From Phycisphaeraceae bacterium (GTDB lineage: Bacteria > Planctomycetota > Phycisphaerae > Phycisphaerales > Phycisphaeraceae): 64,000 bases of DNA. The notes below the pieces were generated by a model. The model was given only the letters and a program-made list of their open reading frames with translations, had not been told where the DNA came from and ran no database searches. This document shows, piece by piece, positions 60,556 to 64,000 of this stretch. Position 1 is the stretch's first letter; each line of letters begins with the position of its first letter. Where the stretch lies: NCBI GenBank assembly GCA_020849625.1, contig JADLFV010000097.1:1-64000 (forward strand), read 5' to 3'. A program made the translations under genes and the position numbers.

Positions 60556-62094
60556 CTACTGCCTGCTCAGCCGATACAGCGTCAGTTGTTCGACGTTCTC
60601 CGGACGATGTCCACCGAACATCACGCTGGCCAGGTAACCGACGACGAACAGCACGAGGTGGCCGAAGAGTCCGATGAGGATCGGATTGAATTCGAAGTTG
60701 AAGCCCATGTCGAAGATGCGATGCGTCGGCTCGGTGCAGACGCCCCAGGAGGTAAACAGCAGGCAGGCGGCGATCCCGATGTAGCAGCCGCGACGGGTGG
60801 CGCGGGTGGTGAGGAAGCCCAGGTTGAACAGCCCGAGCACGCCGCCGGAGATGATGGCCGCGATGGTGACGCCGCGCTCCATGATGGAACTGGCGCCTTC
60901 GGTGGGAATCATGGCCAACCCGATCATGGCTGCAGCTGTACCGCAGGCGATGACCATCAGTCGGCCGAACAGCACGCGGGCCTTGTCCGACGATGAAGGC
61001 AAAAAGTTGACGAAGTAATCGGTGGTCAAGACGGTGGCCAGGCTGTTGAGGTCGGCGCTGATCGATGACATGGAAGCCGCCAACACGGCCGCCAGGATCA
61101 GCCCGATCACCCCGGCCGGCAGGTGATGCACGATGAAGTACGGCATCACATCGTCGGCCAGCCTGGGGCCGCTCTCACTGGACAGCGTGTAGTAACCGAA
61201 CAGGCAGGCGCCGATGAACATGAAGGTGAGATAGATCGGCACGCACATCGCGGCATTGACCATCACGCCCCGCCGGGCCTGCTGGTCGCTGCCGGCTATC
61301 AGGTAGCGCTGCACCATGTGCTGATCGCAGACGTAGCGCCGACTCCAGCCCACGGTGAACGCCAGCAGGAAGATCCATTGCGTGGTGTTCTGCGTGTCAA
61401 ACAAACTATTCCAGGACAGGTCGAACGAGCCAAGCGTGAACCGGCCCTGCTGCCAGGCTTCGCTGATCACCGCGCCGGGCGGGCCGACTTCCGTGGCGAA
61501 GATCAGGCGCAGCAGGATCAGGATCGCCCCGAAGATCAGCAGCACCCCCTGCGCCACATCGGTCCACACCACCGCTTCGATTCCGCCGATCATGGTGTAC
61601 GCGGCTGTGAAGGCGCCCAGGCTGAGGATGATCCAGTGCAGTTCCCAGCCGGTCATCAGCTTCAGGGGAATGGCGGTGGTCAGCAGGGTCACGCCCAGGT
61701 CGAAGATGCGGTCCGCCAGGAAGCCGATCGACGCATACATTCTTCCGCCCAGGCCGAAGCGCTGGCCGAGGTACTCGTACACGCTCATCTTCACCACGTG
61801 GCGATAGAAGGGAATGATGAAAATGCTGACGATCAGCAGCACCACCGGCAGGGTGAGGTGACCCAGCAGCAGGATCATGCCCTTCTGATAGACGGTGGCT
61901 GGATGCCCGACGAACGTGCCGCTGCCGATGAGCGTGGCCATCAGCGTGAACGCCACCACCCACGTCGGCAGTCGCCGCCCCGCCAGGAAGTAGCCTTCAC
62001 TGCTGCGTCCGCGGCGTGAGACATACAAGCCGATGCAGGCGATCACCGCCAGGTAAGCGATCAATACCAGGTAGTCGGCAACGTGCAGGTTCAT
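60556..62094 (-). CDS. Sodium:solute symporter family protein
   Basis: GRRLPTWVVAFTLMATLIGSGTFVGHPATVYQKG; SMSSISADLNSLATVLTTDYFVNF. Confidence 0.93.
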   Translation of the reverse strand: MNLHVADYLVLIAYLAVIACIGLYVSRRGRSSEGYFLAGRRLPTWVVAFTLMATLIGSGTFVGHPATVYQKGMILLLGHLTLPVVLLIVSIFIIPFYRHVVKMSVYEYLGQRFGLGGRMYASIGFLADRIFDLGVTLLTTAIPLKLMTGWELHWIILSLGAFTAAYTMIGGIEAVVWTDVAQGVLLIFGAILILLRLIFATEVGPPGAVISEAWQQGRFTLGSFDLSWNSLFDTQNTTQWIFLLAFTVGWSRRYVCDQHMVQRYLIAGSDQQARRGVMVNAAMCVPIYLTFMFIGACLFGYYTLSSESGPRLADDVMPYFIVHHLPAGVIGLILAAVLAASMSSISADLNSLATVLTTDYFVNFLPSSSDKARVLFGRLMVIACGTAAAMIGLAMIPTEGASSIMERGVTIAAIISGGVLGLFNLGFLTTRATRRGCYIGIAACLLFTSWGVCTEPTHRIFDMGFNFEFNPILIGLFGHLVLFVVGYLASVMFGGHRPENVEQLTLYRLSRQ

Positions 62095-63275
62095 GCGTTG
62101 GCTTTCAGGTGTATCGCTCGACCCAACAGTTCCCACAGCGAGGCTGGCCAGTGGTAACTGCCCGGCTTGAGCGTGATGCCGAACTTGCGCTCCTGCTCAA
62201 AGGCCAGGCGCACCACGCCGGGCGCCCATTCCCCGCTGACGCGAAAGGCCTGACCGCCCAGGGCATCCATCAAGGCCCCGGCCGTCGTGCCCCCGCTGAC
62301 CAGCACCTCGTCCAGCGCGTGCCGGCCGAGCACTTCGCTCACCACCCGGGCCAGCAGCGGCGCTAACTCTCCCGACTGCATCGCATCCGTCAGATACCGC
62401 GCCGGCGTTGTCACCACCACGCCGCCCCCGGAAGAAAGCGATTCGAGAATTTCATGGCGCCACGCTTCAATCCAACGCTCGCGCTGCGAATCGGTCCGCG
62501 GCAGGGGCAGCGGCATGCTGCGAACCGGTAATCCCAGGGCGCCAGCCCGTTCGGCGGCATGGCGGTCCGCCTCCGCGGTGCTCCCGCACAACATCAGACA
62601 CGAAGCGAACGGCCAACGCCGCTCCCCGCGCGGCATGCCCTGTTTCGTCCGCATCAGCAGCGTCTCGAAAAACTCGCTTCCCCCGGCCGGCAGCGTGCGA
62701 TCGTTCACCCACGTTGCCAGTTGCACCAGATGGCGATCGGTGCCCGCATCGGCGGTGATCAGACCGCTGCTCGGCGGCGGCTGGCCCACCGCCAGGTGCG
62801 TGACACGCTGCGGATCGTCGGGTGACAGACGTTCCCGGATGTCCGAAGTTTTCGCTGGATGATCCGGGTCGCGGCCAAACTCGCTTCGATGCAGCGGCAC
62901 GCCGCCGACGCTGTAGGTGCCTCGACTCACCACGCGCCCGCGCGATGGATTCTGCGGCACCAGCAGCACGCGCTGCAACCCCAGGGCCGCCTGCGCCGCT
63001 TCCAGCTCCGCCCGCACCGGTCCGCGCAGGACCGAGTCGGTTTTCTTGTAAATCCAATCGAAGCTGTTGACGGGACACTCCGCCAGCATTCGCCGGATGG
63101 TGTCACCGGCCGCCTGCGGATTGAGCCGGCGGGTGTCGCTGTCGATCACCAGCATCTGAGCGAAGATGGGCTGATAGTCGCGGCGCAGCAGCGCGGTGTC
63201 ATAGCCGTAACGTCGGCCGATGCCGGCGATCTCCGCCGCGCCGGTCAGATCGTCTGCGATGACCAGGATGGTCAT
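62091..63275 (-). CDS. Four-carbon acid sugar kinase (OtnK/DUF1537 type)
   Basis: MTILVIADDLTGAAEIAGIGRRYGYDTALL...KKTDSVLRGPVRAELEAAQAAL...VSGGTTAGALMDALG. Confidence 0.92.
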   Translation of the reverse strand: MTILVIADDLTGAAEIAGIGRRYGYDTALLRRDYQPIFAQMLVIDSDTRRLNPQAAGDTIRRMLAECPVNSFDWIYKKTDSVLRGPVRAELEAAQAALGLQRVLLVPQNPSRGRVVSRGTYSVGGVPLHRSEFGRDPDHPAKTSDIRERLSPDDPQRVTHLAVGQPPPSSGLITADAGTDRHLVQLATWVNDRTLPAGGSEFFETLLMRTKQGMPRGERRWPFASCLMLCGSTAEADRHAAERAGALGLPVRSMPLPLPRTDSQRERWIEAWRHEILESLSSGGGVVVTTPARYLTDAMQSGELAPLLARVVSEVLGRHALDEVLVSGGTTAGALMDALGGQAFRVSGEWAPGVVRLAFEQERKFGITLKPGSYHWPASLWELLGRAIHLKANA

Positions 63276-64000
63276 GTCGCGGCCGCTCCTTTGGCTAAAC
63301 GCGCCGCATAATCGATCGCTTCGATCATGCTCTGCTCACTGGCGATGCCGCGGCCGGCCAGATCAAAGGCGGTGCCGTGATCGACGCTGGTGCGGATGAT
63401 GGGCAGACCCAGGGTGATGTTGATGCCGCGGACCGAGTTCCATCTCTGCCGCTTGCCGTCGTAGTGGAAGCCCTGCAATTTCACGGGGATGTGTCCCTGG
63501 TCGTGATACATGGCCACGCACACATCATAAACCCCGGTGATGGCTCGCGGGTAAAACGTGTCGGGCGGGAAGGGGCCTTGCACGTCGTAGCCTTTCTGCC
63601 GGGCCTGCTCGATGGCGGGTTGGATGGCCAGTTCTTCCTCGTCGCCGAACAGGCCGCCGTCGCCGGCATGCGGGTTCAATCCCGCCACGCCGATCTTCGG
63701 TTGTGGCACGCCCAGGCGCTGCAGGGCCTCGTGGGCCAGATCGATCACCTCCAGCACGCGCCTGATCGTCACCGCATCGCAGGCTTTGCGCAGCGACACG
63801 TGCGTGGAAACATGCACCACGCGAAAATGACCCTCCGCCAGCATCATGGCGCAGCGCGGCGAGCCGGTGAAGTGAGCGAAGATTTCGGTGTGACCGGGAA
63901 AGTCGTGCCCGCCCAGGCGCAGGGCTTCCTTGTGCAGCGGGCCGGTGACCACGGCCGCGATCTGTCTTTTCATGGCTGCTTCAATGGCGGTGGTGACCGC
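63272..64000 (-). CDS. pdxA: PdxA / PdxA2 (4-hydroxythreonine-4-phosphate dehydrogenase family), truncated by the window edge
   Basis: VVTGPLHKEALRLGGHDFPGHTEIFA...VAGLNPHAGDGGLFGDEE...YHDQGHIPVKLQGFHYD...RTSVDHGTAFDLAGRG. Frame stays open past 63973. Confidence 0.92.
   Translation of the reverse strand, partial: AVTTAIEAAMKRQIAAVVTGPLHKEALRLGGHDFPGHTEIFAHFTGSPRCAMMLAEGHFRVVHVSTHVSLRKACDAVTIRRVLEVIDLAHEALQRLGVPQPKIGVAGLNPHAGDGGLFGDEEELAIQPAIEQARQKGYDVQGPFPPDTFYPRAITGVYDVCVAMYHDQGHIPVKLQGFHYDGKRQRWNSVRGINITLGLPIIRTSVDHGTAFDLAGRGIASEQSMIEAIDYAARLAKGAAAT

Overview
The window is GC-rich bacterial DNA that looks like Planctomycetes, probably Phycisphaerae-like. This is inferred from PEP-CTERM and dockerin-like tails, an AroD-AroE fusion and alternative complex III; no database search was run. 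Left part (0.3-18 kb): aroDE fusion, YraN, a SurA/PpiC-like lipoprotein, then a complete alternative complex III (ActA-F), SCO1 and caa3 oxidase locus. Middle (19.9-41.3 kb): a ThuA / UroD-like / PhyH / AraC cluster followed by an ~17 kb head-to-tail array of ten paralogous secreted Asp-box (sialidase-fold) proteins. The array shows mosaic copies, variable PEP-CTERM tails, accessory NHL, beta-strand and dockerin modules, and ATGA-coupled genes. Right part (41-64 kb): mostly housekeeping genes (ald, dnaN, rpmI, rplT, LOG, histidine kinase, DegP-like protease, Opp ATPase, radical SAM) and a Na+ symporter-OtnK-PdxA2 module. Three sequence-level signals are not explained by the genes: (i) dispersed hairpins built of 7-8 nt tandem units, several of which supply the stop codons of flanking genes or intrude into reading frames; (ii) a family of two-hairpin elements closed by TAGC/GCTA outer stems; (iii) a 10-mer, CCCCCGGAAG, found by eye 15 times on both strands in conserved regions and not found in the ~34 kb between 14.3 and 48.7 kb, which includes the paralog array.
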